NCBI RefSeq assembly: GCF_030547185.1
Contig: NZ_JAUOQR010000001.1
Coordinates: 1-64,000 of the forward strand
DNA length: 64,000 nt
Direction: 5' to 3'
Origin: Neptuniibacter sp. 1_MG-2023
Lineage (GTDB): Bacteria; Pseudomonadota; Gammaproteobacteria; Pseudomonadales; Balneatricaceae
The translations under genes were made by a program, and so were the position numbers. Numbering within the stretch: position 1 is the stretch's first letter; every line of letters begins with the position of its first letter. Shown here piece after piece: positions 8,231-15,970 of this stretch. A model generated the notes under the pieces. The model made no database searches. It was not told the origin of the DNA and was given only the letters and a program-made list of their open reading frames with translations.

Positions 8231-9712
8231 ATGAACGATCTATTAAGTTCTCAAGCAAAAGAGTTTTTGAGCCAACCGATCCCTCAATTCATTAACGGTA
8301 CATGGATTAATAGCGAAAGCGGAAAAACTACAGATGTTATTGACCCATCCTCTGGGTCGAAAATTGCCACTGTCTCTTCTGGTAACGCACAAGATGTTAA
8401 CCTTGCAGTAGTAACAGCAGACAAAGCATTTAAAAGCTGGTCAGCACTATCACCTGCCGAACGCGCTCAATATTTAAACCGCCTTGCAGACAAGCTTGAA
8501 AGCGAGTCAGAGACTCTCGCTCAACTAGAAGCCCTTGATGTAGGTAAGGCATTCGTAAATGCTGATGGCTTTGACATTCCTTTCGGTATTGAATGTGTAC
8601 GTTACTATGCAGATCTTGCAGTAAATGCGGATTACGGCAAAACTTTAGATTTAAAAGATATGGACGCGCGCGTCCACCGCGCCCCTTATGGCGTTTGTGG
8701 TTTTATCTTTCCTTGGAACTTCCCTTTTGACCTTCTCATGTGGAACGTTATACCTGCATTAGCTGCGGGTAATACTGTTGTTATAAAACCTGCCGAGTTA
8801 ACACCTCTAACTACTCTTTATGTATGTAAGTTAGCTGAAGAAGTTGGCATTCCTGCTGGCGTAATTAATGTTGTTGTTGGTGCAGGTCGAGCTGTAGGCA
8901 CACCACTTATTGAGCATCCTAAAACACGCCGTATATCATTTACAGGCTCTTCCGGTGTAGGCAAACAGATAGCATCCATGTGTGGTCAACGTCCTATTCC
9001 TTGCAAACTAGAGCTTGGCGGTAAAGGTGCTGCGGTTGTCTTTGATGATGCTGATATAGATAATGCTGTGGAGCAGCTTGCAGGCGCGATCACTCTAAAC
9101 ACTGGACAAGTTTGCTGTACCGCAACGCGCTGGTTAATTCACGAAAACATCTACGATCAGTTTGTTGAAAAAGTAACAACAAAATTGAAAAGCACTGTTA
9201 TTGGTCCTGGTATAGATCCAAAAACAGAGATGGGACCTGTCGTGAGCCAAGCCCAACAAGATACAGTCCTCGAGTATTTAGATAAAGGCTTAACTGAAGG
9301 CGCCGTTGAAGTATTAGCAGGGGGTAAGGTTTCTGTTGATGGTCATGATGGTGGCTACTACGTAGCACCTTATCTATTAACAGGCTCACCTAACAACATC
9401 TGCTTTAAAGAAGAGATCTTCGGCCCAGCTGCTTTTCTTGTTAAATTCAAAACTGAAAGTGAAGCACTAGATCTAGTTAATAGCTTAGAATACGGACTAG
9501 CAAATAGTGTATTCAGTCGTGATATCGAACGCTGCAACCGTGTAGCAGAACAGATGATTGCAGGGAACAGCTGGATTAACGCTCATAACGTTTTTGCATA
9601 TGGTTTACCTTACGGCGGGATCAATATGAGTGGTGTTGGTGGTGGCGTAAACTCCCCAGAAACATTCTATGATTACTTACGTGAGCTAACGATTGCTAGA
9701 CCTCTTGGCTAG
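8231..9712 (+). CDS. NAD(P)-dependent aldehyde dehydrogenase
   Basis: A 493-residue ALDH-superfamily enzyme oxidising an aldehyde to the acid with NAD(P). Visible motifs: FPWNFPF (cofactor/active-site Asn), SFTGSSGVGK (Rossmann), LELGGKG (general-base Glu) and NTGQVCCTATRW (nucleophilic Cys), with EEIFGP near the C-terminus. ATG 8231 is preferred over an in-frame ATG 12 bases earlier because GGAG then sits 7 bases upstream. The gene is monocistronic, with a sigma54 promoter and a strong palindromic terminator. It belongs to the general aliphatic/betaine-type branch and is distinct from the AldA-type enzyme at 11.4 kb. Acetaldehyde or another product of the quinoprotein is the likely substrate (inference). 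Confidence 0.92.
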   Translation: MNDLLSSQAKEFLSQPIPQFINGTWINSESGKTTDVIDPSSGSKIATVSSGNAQDVNLAVVTADKAFKSWSALSPAERAQYLNRLADKLESESETLAQLEALDVGKAFVNADGFDIPFGIECVRYYADLAVNADYGKTLDLKDMDARVHRAPYGVCGFIFPWNFPFDLLMWNVIPALAAGNTVVIKPAELTPLTTLYVCKLAEEVGIPAGVINVVVGAGRAVGTPLIEHPKTRRISFTGSSGVGKQIASMCGQRPIPCKLELGGKGAAVVFDDADIDNAVEQLAGAITLNTGQVCCTATRWLIHENIYDQFVEKVTTKLKSTVIGPGIDPKTEMGPVVSQAQQDTVLEYLDKGLTEGAVEVLAGGKVSVDGHDGGYYVAPYLLTGSPNNICFKEEIFGPAAFLVKFKTESEALDLVNSLEYGLANSVFSRDIERCNRVAEQMIAGNSWINAHNVFAYGLPYGGINMSGVGGGVNSPETFYDYLRELTIARPLG

Positions 9713-9733
9713 CCCTTATTACTCTTAAAACAA

Positions 9734-9768
9734 AACCGGGTATTTATATAAATACCCGGTTTTTTTAT
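9734..9768 (+). terminator. Intrinsic terminator after aldehyde dehydrogenase
   Basis: A 28-base perfect palindrome (9734-9761) with AACCGGGTATTTA arms, followed by a run of T. Confidence 0.9.
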
Positions 9769-9879
9769 CTCTAAGCTAGCTCCTCTCATATCCCCCTTTC
9801 ACATCAATATTTACCCCTAATTATTTTCAGCAAAGAGCCCACTTCATAGCATTTTTAAGTGACAGAAAAATATAAAAAA

Positions 9880-9904
9880 AGCCCTAAACCAAAGATTTAG
9901 GGCT
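9880..9904 (-). terminator. Terminator of DUF1097 gene
   Basis: AGCCCTAAA / TTTAGGGCT arms (9880-9888, 9896-9904). Read leftward it is followed by seven T. It lies about 95 bases beyond the DUF1097 stop. Confidence 0.8.
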
Positions 9905-9932
9905 AAAGCCGCCGTGAATAGCGGATGGATTT

Positions 9933-9975
9933 GGTACCACCGTAGAAGATGCGGTACCGAGAGCGAAGGGTACTA
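9933..9975 (-). other. Structured 3' UTR with repeated GGTACC
   Basis: Between the DUF1097 stop and its terminator, GGTACC occurs at 9933-9938 and 9953-9958 and GGTAC again near 9969. Being palindromic, the copies can pair in alternative ways; a GCCGCC...GCGG hairpin lies next to them. It could be a structured 3' end or a 3'-derived small RNA. This rests on pattern only. Confidence 0.3.
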
Positions 9976-9998
9976 CTCGTATAAAAGGGTGAAAAACC

Positions 9999-10523
9999 TT
10001 ATGCTTCTGCTGACACTGCGCCTGCTGCTAAGGTTGAAAGCTTTCCAAAAACAGCGCCCAAAATAAATGATAGAGAGATGATTAATAATGGGTTTTCAAA
10101 TGATGCTGATGTTAATGTCTCTAAAGACATCTTCCCTTCAGTCTGAAGCAGGTAAGCGAAGGTTGCAGCATAAGAAAGAACCGATGCAGGCACCGCTCCA
10201 AAAATTGAAAGGTTAGAAGCGAACACTACGGTAAAGGCAGTTACTGCCACGACTATTGCCGCCCATAATGGACCACCTAAAACTTCACCTAATGGAAGTT
10301 TTAATAGAATAAAAGCGCCTATCCAGCCAATAACAACGCCGAATACGCCGCAAACAATAGTATTTTTGAATGCAGTATTATCCGCGCCTAAAGCAGCAAA
10401 TGCTGCCCACGCAACGAAGATCGCCCAAATCAGAACGAGACCTGATAAAGGACTAAGTGCCATCCAGGTAGCTAACGCACCGAATATAGCGATACTTAAA
10501 GAAGTAGCGGTTAAAGGGTTCAT
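9999..10523 (-). CDS. DUF1097 family membrane protein
   Basis: A 174-residue, very hydrophobic protein with about five to six membrane helices. It belongs to the DUF1097 (E. coli YcdZ-like) group by overall pattern: short Gly/Ala-rich helices, WAIFVAWAAFAALGAD near 33-48, and SNLSIFGAVPASVLSYAATFAYL near 104-126. The start ATG 10523 has AAGGAAA upstream. It has its own sigma54 promoter and an 11/12 activator box, so it belongs to the proposed regulon. Members are uncharacterised inner-membrane proteins; transport of a small acid or aldehyde would fit the context but is conjecture. Confidence 0.78.
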   Translation of the reverse strand: MNPLTATSLSIAIFGALATWMALSPLSGLVLIWAIFVAWAAFAALGADNTAFKNTIVCGVFGVVIGWIGAFILLKLPLGEVLGGPLWAAIVVAVTAFTVVFASNLSIFGAVPASVLSYAATFAYLLQTEGKMSLETLTSASFENPLLIISLSFILGAVFGKLSTLAAGAVSAEA

Positions 10524-10608
10524 AAATGACTTTTCCTTATTTTTCTTAAATTTATGTCATTAAATAAATGATGTAACTAACCATTTATTAACTATCGACA
10601 TAAACAAA

Positions 10609-10623
10609 GCAGTTATAATGCCA
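10609..10623 (-). promoter_or_regulatory. Sigma54 promoter of DUF1097 gene
   Basis: Minus strand TGGCAT-TATAA-CTGC with exact -24/-12 spacing, about 86 bases before the start. Confidence 0.65.
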
Positions 10624-10708
10624 ACTCAGCAGAAAACTAAAATTAACAATAAAACCTTATAAAACAAGGAAAAATACCTTTAAAAACTGAAACAAACAAA
10701 AACAAAGC

Positions 10709-10724
10709 TGCATCAAGTGTCGCA
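10709..10724. promoter_or_regulatory. Candidate activator box upstream of DUF1097 gene
   Basis: TGCATCAAGTGTCGCA matches the dyad at 11 of 12 defined positions. A second half-site, GCGACA, lies at 10761-10766. The remainder of the 10524-10875 gap is A/T-rich with no gene seen. Confidence 0.5.
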
Positions 10725-10875
10725 ATTATAAAACATAATATATAATTTAAAATACAGAAAGCGACACTCAAAAAAGATATCGAAATAGAAAATGCATTTA
10801 AAACTATACACTTTCATTTAAGGAGACATATAAAATATTATTTTTATATAGGGACTTTTAAGAAAGGAATTAAAA

Positions 10876-11322
10876 TTAGTCTTTTACGATAACAATTATT
10901 GAATTAGAAGGGATAGAACTAGGTGATATTATTTCTATATTGTTATTATAGTAACCAGAAGCACCGCTAATTCTATGTAAAGCGACCTCAATGCAGTCAA
11001 CTACATTACGTTCCTGAACGACTAATACAGAGTAGTTAGATAAATCAGCCAGCCTTATACTATCGTTAACATTCTGATCTACAAATAAGATCGAGCTTTC
11101 CTCAACAGCTAATAACGTTTGAAAGACAATAACGTTTAAATGTTCACGGTTATAAGAAGAATTAATATTTTCCGTATCAAAGTAGATCTTTGGCTCATAC
11201 ACTAAAAGGTCTTCATCTATTAGTTCTAAATGAGTATAAATAACCTCAGGCAAAGCGTCCTCTGTTTCTATTTCATAAACAGGGATATTTAATAATGATA
11301 ATTTCCTTTTTAATTTTTCCAT
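10876..11322 (-). CDS. Conserved-looking hypothetical protein, 148 aa
   Basis: A 148-residue acidic soluble protein, MEKLKRKLSLLNIPVYEIET..., ending IVIVKD, with alternating beta and alpha character (VIVFQTLLAVEESSILFVD; YSVLVVQERNVVDCIEVAL). No signal peptide, membrane segment or recognised motif. It follows the AldA-type gene after a terminator, so it is either read through from the quinoprotein operon or separately expressed. The base composition is more AT-rich than its neighbours. I do not recognise the family; no function is assigned. Confidence 0.65.
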   Translation of the reverse strand: MEKLKRKLSLLNIPVYEIETEDALPEVIYTHLELIDEDLLVYEPKIYFDTENINSSYNREHLNVIVFQTLLAVEESSILFVDQNVNDSIRLADLSNYSVLVVQERNVVDCIEVALHRISGASGYYNNNIEIISPSSIPSNSIIVIVKD

Positions 11323-11341
11323 AGATGCCCCAAAATCAAAT

Positions 11342-11371
11342 AAAATGAGGAGCTAGTTCGCTCCTCATTTT
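11342..11371 (-). terminator. Terminator of the Rieske/PQQ-ADH/AldA operon
   Basis: AAAATGAGGAGC (11342-11353) and GCTCCTCATTTT (11360-11371) form a perfect 12-bp stem. Read leftward a T-containing tail follows. It lies just after the AldA stop. Confidence 0.75.
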
Positions 11372-11403
11372 CAAGCATTGGCTTGCTAAGAGTTTATCGA
11401 CAC

Positions 11404-12843
11404 TTAACGCTGAATATAGGCAACATGGGTATGAGTATATTCATACAAACCATGCTTACCGTCAGCACCACCGATACCAGATTTACGAACACCTGCATGA
11501 AAGCCCTGCATCGCTTCAAAGTTTTCACGGTTTACATAAGTTTCACCGTAATCCAACTCATTAATCGCTTTCATCGTTTCATTTAAATCACGCGTATAAA
11601 TCGACGAAGTTAATCCATACTCAGATGCATTAGCAATAGAGATCGCCTCATCAAGATCATTTACTATCTGGATAGGAAGTACGGCACCAAAGATCTCCTT
11701 ATTCATGATCTCCATATCACTTGTACAACCAGAAATAACTGTCGGTTGGTAATGGAATCCTTTACCCAAATCAGCAATAGATCCACCCGTAGTTACTGTC
11801 GCACCCTGCTCTTTTGCCTTTTCAACCATTGCTGCAACTTTATCTAAACCAATCTTATTAACCAAAGGCCCCATATCAACATCTGGGTTTTCAATTGGAT
11901 CACCATAAGTGGTTTCAGCCATAGCTGCGGTCATTTTACTAATGAATTCATCAGCAACTGATGCGTGAACATAAACACGCTCTGCACAGTTACACACCTG
12001 GCCTGAGTTAATCACACGAGAGTTTTTGATTGCAGTAACCGCTAGGTCAATATCTGCACTTGGCATAACAATCGCTGGCGCCTTACCACCAAGCTCAAGG
12101 TTTAACTTAGTAATATTTGGTGCAGCAGCAGCCATGATACGAGATCCTGTCTCAACACTGCCCGTAAAGCTAATAAGGTCAACACTTGTATGAGTTGTCA
12201 AAGCACTACCTACACCAGCACCTGTCCCACACACAACGTTAAATACGCCCTTCGGTAGATCAGTTTCTGCAACTAACTTAGCAAACTCAAAGCAGTTATT
12301 AGGTGTTTCTTCACTAGGCTTGATAACAATAGTGTTACCTGTAACTAAAGCTGGCGCCATTTTTCTTGCAATAAGAAAAAACGGGAAGTTCCAAGGTAAA
12401 ATACCTGCAACTACACCTACAGGCTTATGAAAAAGGAAAATATTTTCACCTGGACGGTCACTTGTAATTACTTCACCCTCTATACGGCGAGCCCACTCAG
12501 CCATATAGTCCATATAGTCGGCAGTAAAGTCCACTTCGACTCTAGCAAGGCTTAGCACTTTACCCTGCTCTTCTGTAATGATTGTCGCTAGCCTATCTGC
12601 ATTTTCACGAATTTTGTTTGCAATAACTCGCAAATAGCCCGCACGCTCATTTGCTGGTTTTGCAGCCCAATCTTTCTGTGCTGCTTTTGCAGCACCAACA
12701 GCCAAGTCAACTTCATCAGCTGCAGAATTAGGGACATGGGATAATAATTGGCCATTAGCAGGATTAAATACATCAATAGTTGACGCAGGCTCCGCCATAA
12801 ATTCGCCATTAATATAATTTCTATAAACAGGGGCTTCTAACAT
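11404..12843 (-). CDS. aldA: AldA-type aldehyde dehydrogenase (lactaldehyde/glycolaldehyde dehydrogenase)
   Basis: A 479-residue ALDH whose ending, ETYVNRENFEAMQGFHAG then KSGIGGADGKHGLYEY, is the hallmark of the AldA group (NAD-dependent lactaldehyde/glycolaldehyde dehydrogenase). The active-site stretch NSGQVCNCAERVYV and LELGGKAP are present, as is LPWNFPF. Start ATG 12843. It is the third gene of a leftward sigma54 operon behind a Rieske protein and a PQQ alcohol dehydrogenase, 85 bases after the latter, and presumably oxidises the aldehyde made in the periplasm after import. The family assignment points to a short hydroxyaldehyde, hence a diol parent, but specificity is inferred from resemblance. 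Confidence 0.9.
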   Translation of the reverse strand: MLEAPVYRNYINGEFMAEPASTIDVFNPANGQLLSHVPNSAADEVDLAVGAAKAAQKDWAAKPANERAGYLRVIANKIRENADRLATIITEEQGKVLSLARVEVDFTADYMDYMAEWARRIEGEVITSDRPGENIFLFHKPVGVVAGILPWNFPFFLIARKMAPALVTGNTIVIKPSEETPNNCFEFAKLVAETDLPKGVFNVVCGTGAGVGSALTTHTSVDLISFTGSVETGSRIMAAAAPNITKLNLELGGKAPAIVMPSADIDLAVTAIKNSRVINSGQVCNCAERVYVHASVADEFISKMTAAMAETTYGDPIENPDVDMGPLVNKIGLDKVAAMVEKAKEQGATVTTGGSIADLGKGFHYQPTVISGCTSDMEIMNKEIFGAVLPIQIVNDLDEAISIANASEYGLTSSIYTRDLNETMKAINELDYGETYVNRENFEAMQGFHAGVRKSGIGGADGKHGLYEYTHTHVAYIQR

Positions 12844-12878
12844 GACATATTCTCTTTATTCTTATGGGGGGGGAAATA

Positions 12879-12912
12879 AGAGTCAGGAAAGTAGAACTAC
12901 TAACCTGACTCT
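12879..12912 (-). other. Intercistronic hairpin between PQQ-ADH and AldA genes
   Basis: AGAGTCAGG (12879-12887) and CCTGACTCT (12904-12912) are perfect 9-bp arms around 16 bases. There is no strong T-run. It could stabilise the upstream quinoprotein message or attenuate the dehydrogenase; this is inferred. Confidence 0.5.
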
Positions 12913-12928
12913 AGGATGGATTTACTGC

Positions 12929-14722
12929 TTATTTAGCTGCAGCTTCCATCAGTTTGTCTGCATTTTTCTTAAGAGCGAATACATGTAGAACACCGCCCTG
13001 TGGAACTGCAGTTGTATGATCCATTACAGCATCAAATGCACCCTGCATACGCTGAGCATCTACGCCCCAACCAGCCTGAACACCGATAAACTGAGTACCA
13101 TTTACACTCCAGCTAGAAGGAACCGCTGTGATACCTGAGTTAGCACGGTACTGCCAAAGTTTCTTACCAGTACGCGCATCAAGTGCACGGAACATACGGT
13201 CATTAGAACCACCAGAGAACAACAAGTTACCGCCAGTAGTTAGCAACGGACCCCAGTTCATCTCTTTCATATTGAACTGCCATACCTTCTTACCTTTCTT
13301 AAGATCCCAAGCCTGAATTTCGCCAATATGATCGTTTTTAGCAGCATCAGTCAAACGGATGTTAGTAAGAATGTCAGAGATAGGTACACCAATATACAAC
13401 TCACCAGACTTACGAGGTGCTAGTTTTACACCGCCCATTTCAGAACAAAGGTTCTCATGTGCTGGGATGTAGAAAAGACCTGTTTTAGGGTTGTATGCTT
13501 CTGGCGGCCAATCTTTACCGCCCCAAAGAGATGGGCAGAAAGTAACAGTTTTACCTGTACCTGGCGTATGTGCAGGGTCATATGTTGGACGACCCGTTTT
13601 AGGATCTATACTCTTAAATACGTTTTGCTTAACGAATGGTTCAGCATCTACGAAACCAATAGATCCATCTTTATGACGCTCAAGCGTCCAAAGGTAACCA
13701 TTACGACCCGCATGTACGAGGCCTTTAATGTTTTTGCCTTTGTGCTTGTAATCAATAATTACAGGCGGAGATACTTCATCCCAATCCCATGCATCATTGT
13801 GATGGTATTGGTGGTAACCTTTCATCTTACCTGTTGCAACATCAATTGCTACTACAGAGTTAGCATATAGGTTATCGCCTGGACGAGTATCTGGCATCCA
13901 AGGGCCACCATTACCCGTACCATAGAACGCTACACCCATGTCAGCGTCATAAGTACCTGCGATCCATACAGATGCGCCACCGGTTTTCCAAGCATCGCCT
14001 TTCCACGTATCACTACCTGGCTCGCCTGGTGCTGGAATTGTATGGGTTTTCCATTCAATTTTACCAGTTTCAGCATCAACTGCTGTGATATGGCCACGAA
14101 TACCATATTCACCACCAGAAACACCTACCATAACTTTGCCTTTCGCAATAAGCGGAGACAATGTCATATAGTAACCGTCCTGCCAATCAGCAACACAAGT
14201 AACCCAAGATTCCTCACCTGTTTTAGCATCCAAAGCAACTAGACATGCATCTGTTGCAGCCAGGTATACTTTATCGCCATACAAGCCTACACCACGGTTT
14301 GTTGGGTGTAATTGGAAAAGCTCTTCAGGAATCTCTTTCTTATAACGCCAAAGCTCATCACCTGTTTCTGCATTAAGCGCAATAACCTGGTTGTTTGGCG
14401 TAGAGATAAACATCACCCCGTCATTGACGATAGGTGGTGCCTGGTGACCTTCTAGCTCACCTGTAGAATATGACCATACTGGTACAAGGTCAGAAACGTT
14501 ATCAGCATTAATCTGATCTAGTGGACTATACGTCCAACCTTCATAAGTACCACGCCATTGAAGCCAGTTTTCTGGCTCTGGATTTTGTAGCCTAGCTTCA
14601 GTAACTGGGCTGTAGTTTGTTAATGGGTTTGACTTAGCAGCGGTTGCACCGCCTACTGCAAATGCAGCAGGTGTAACAGCCAATGCTACGGCAAGTATCC
14701 CAAACTGTTTAGCTAATGACAT
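12929..14722 (-). CDS. PQQ-dependent alcohol dehydrogenase (quinoprotein, lanthanide-type Asp)
   Basis: A 597-residue periplasmic eight-bladed quinoprotein of the methanol/ethanol dehydrogenase family, oxidising an alcohol to the aldehyde with PQQ. ATG 14722 is preferred (AGGAG 8 bases upstream) over an in-frame GTG at 14731. A signal peptide precedes about residue 25. Tryptophan-docking repeats such as ALNAETGDELWRY and ALDAKTGEESW recur. Inferred metal and catalytic residues are Glu205 (SGGEYG), Asn271 (GTGNGG) and Asp313 in NDAWDWDE. Asp315, two residues on, is the extra ligand typical of lanthanide enzymes. The vicinal Cys pair normally before NRG is absent (QLHPTNRG). There is no C-terminal cytochrome domain. 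The operon partner is a Rieske protein, not cytochrome c. Confidence 0.93.
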   Translation of the reverse strand: MSLAKQFGILAVALAVTPAAFAVGGATAAKSNPLTNYSPVTEARLQNPEPENWLQWRGTYEGWTYSPLDQINADNVSDLVPVWSYSTGELEGHQAPPIVNDGVMFISTPNNQVIALNAETGDELWRYKKEIPEELFQLHPTNRGVGLYGDKVYLAATDACLVALDAKTGEESWVTCVADWQDGYYMTLSPLIAKGKVMVGVSGGEYGIRGHITAVDAETGKIEWKTHTIPAPGEPGSDTWKGDAWKTGGASVWIAGTYDADMGVAFYGTGNGGPWMPDTRPGDNLYANSVVAIDVATGKMKGYHQYHHNDAWDWDEVSPPVIIDYKHKGKNIKGLVHAGRNGYLWTLERHKDGSIGFVDAEPFVKQNVFKSIDPKTGRPTYDPAHTPGTGKTVTFCPSLWGGKDWPPEAYNPKTGLFYIPAHENLCSEMGGVKLAPRKSGELYIGVPISDILTNIRLTDAAKNDHIGEIQAWDLKKGKKVWQFNMKEMNWGPLLTTGGNLLFSGGSNDRMFRALDARTGKKLWQYRANSGITAVPSSWSVNGTQFIGVQAGWGVDAQRMQGAFDAVMDHTTAVPQGGVLHVFALKKNADKLMEAAAK

Positions 14723-14796
14723 ATAGCTCACTCCTGGTTGTTTTTATTTGTCTTCTTAGGAAACCCCCAAACGGGGAATAGAGACTCTGTTTAAAC

Positions 14797-15363
14797 TTAC
14801 TTCTTGTAACCTGGTTTACGGGTAAATGGTTCTTTGACGATGATAAAATCGTCCTTAATCTCAATCGGCAGCATTGCTAAGCGTCTTGTTGCAGGACCGT
14901 TAGTTACTTTGCCCGCCTCATATGGATTAAATCTGGAATAATGACAGAAGCAGAAGAATTCCTTTTTATCTTCAATGTACGAATTCACATCACACCCTTG
15001 ATGGGTACAAATAGCCGAATAGGCAACAACACCATCAGCTGAATTCTTTTTAGTATCTTCATCCATAAGTTCAGGATTAAGACGCATTACCATGACCTTA
15101 TTAAATCGGGAACCACTGCGGATAACGCCAGTAACAGGGTCCTGAGGGAACGCCATAATCTGCTGTACTTCTAATTTCAATTCAGATGCAGAAATCACAC
15201 GAGCATTACCATGACCATCTTCAACAACAAGCTGATCCCCTGGTTTTGGCCTCATACTTTCTGGTTTTTTGGAAGCTGCTTCAGCGTGACTACTAGACAA
15301 TCCCTCAGTAGCACCAACAGCTGCGATACATGCACAAGATTTTAAAAATGATCTACGTTCCAC
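14797..15363 (-). CDS. Exported Rieske 2Fe-2S protein
   Basis: A 188-residue protein with an N-terminal RRSFLKSC signal resembling Tat (MERRSFLKSCACIAAVGA) and one Rieske domain. The cluster motif is CTHQGC (119-124) plus CFCHYS (138-143): Cys119, His121, Cys138 and His141 as ligands, with Cys124-Cys140 the expected disulfide. The start is GTG 15363 with GGTGAG upstream. It is the first gene of the quinoprotein operon, behind a sigma54 promoter. Co-transcription suggests it takes electrons from, or relays electrons for, the PQQ alcohol dehydrogenase. It is too short and lone to be the bc1 Rieske subunit of a normal petABC operon. Confidence 0.88.
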   Translation of the reverse strand: MERRSFLKSCACIAAVGATEGLSSSHAEAASKKPESMRPKPGDQLVVEDGHGNARVISASELKLEVQQIMAFPQDPVTGVIRSGSRFNKVMVMRLNPELMDEDTKKNSADGVVAYSAICTHQGCDVNSYIEDKKEFFCFCHYSRFNPYEAGKVTNGPATRRLAMLPIEIKDDFIIVKEPFTRKPGYKK

Positions 15364-15448
15364 GATTTATCTCACCGTTTAGTTATCTTTATATTTGTAA
15401 GTCGTAAAATTCACTTAAAGAAGTTTGAGACTTGTTGTGCCTGAATCT

Positions 15449-15463
15449 GCAAAGGGTGCGCCA
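15449..15463 (-). promoter_or_regulatory. Sigma54 promoter of Rieske/PQQ-ADH/AldA operon
   Basis: Minus strand TGGCGC-ACCCT-TTGC, exact -24/-12 spacing, about 86 bases before the Rieske start. Confidence 0.8.
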
Positions 15464-15596
15464 AAAAAAACCAAAAGACAGAAATAATTTTATATCTATT
15501 TGATTTTTAATGATTATTTTTTTTATTTTCCATTAAGAAAACTGAAAGACAAAAACTAGGCATCAATTTTTATTTGGTAGAAAAAAGACAACTGTC

Positions 15597-15762
15597 CACA
15601 ACAAACGTTGCATAAATGCGACACAAGATAAACCTAAGAAAACAAGCAGTTAACAACCTGACGCGCAAAAATAAACAAGGAAAAAGAAAGGGATGCGACA
15701 CTCAATCTGCAACAAAAAATAACAAAAGCCCAAATAGAGCAATAAATGCAACACATGTCGCT
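15597..15762. promoter_or_regulatory. Shared activator-box cluster in divergent region
   Basis: Lies between two divergent sigma54 promoters. The best dyad is 15747-15762, TGCAACACATGTCGCT (11 of 12). Others are 15597-15612 (CACAACA-AA-CGTTGCA, 9 of 12) and half-sites at 15617-15623, 15694-15700 and 15708-15714. The position lets one set of sites serve both operons. The 607-base gap (15364-15970) shows no credible gene. Confidence 0.55.
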
Positions 15763-15914
15763 AAACTGATGACACCTGTGGCTTTTCAACAACAAAGAGA
15801 CTTTCGGCCCAGCCCCCTAGACAACAGCTTATGAATTACCCTCCCCACATAAATTCAGCTATTACAATGCATTCAGCGACCTTTGAATTGGAACCAGTGA
15901 TTAGTTTTGGGCTG

Positions 15915-15929
15915 TGGCATATCTTTTGC
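15915..15929 (+). promoter_or_regulatory. Sigma54 promoter of rightward four-gene operon
   Basis: TGGCAT-ATCTT-TTGC, exact -24/-12 spacing, 42 bases before the GTG at 15971. It overlaps an in-frame GTG at 15914 and so rules that GTG out as the translation start. Confidence 0.75.
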
Positions 15930-15970
15930 GTTATGAGGTAAAACTAAAAAAGATAATAAGGAACAATGCC

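Noticed and set aside
14797-15363. Rieske gene considered as the bc1 complex subunit
   Set aside because: No cytochrome b or c1 genes next to it and it is co-transcribed with a quinoprotein dehydrogenase.
15616-15834. 72-codon basic open frame in the divergent regulatory region
   Set aside because: Covers the activator-box cluster between two sigma54 promoters, has no ribosome site and a composition typical of A-rich spacer.
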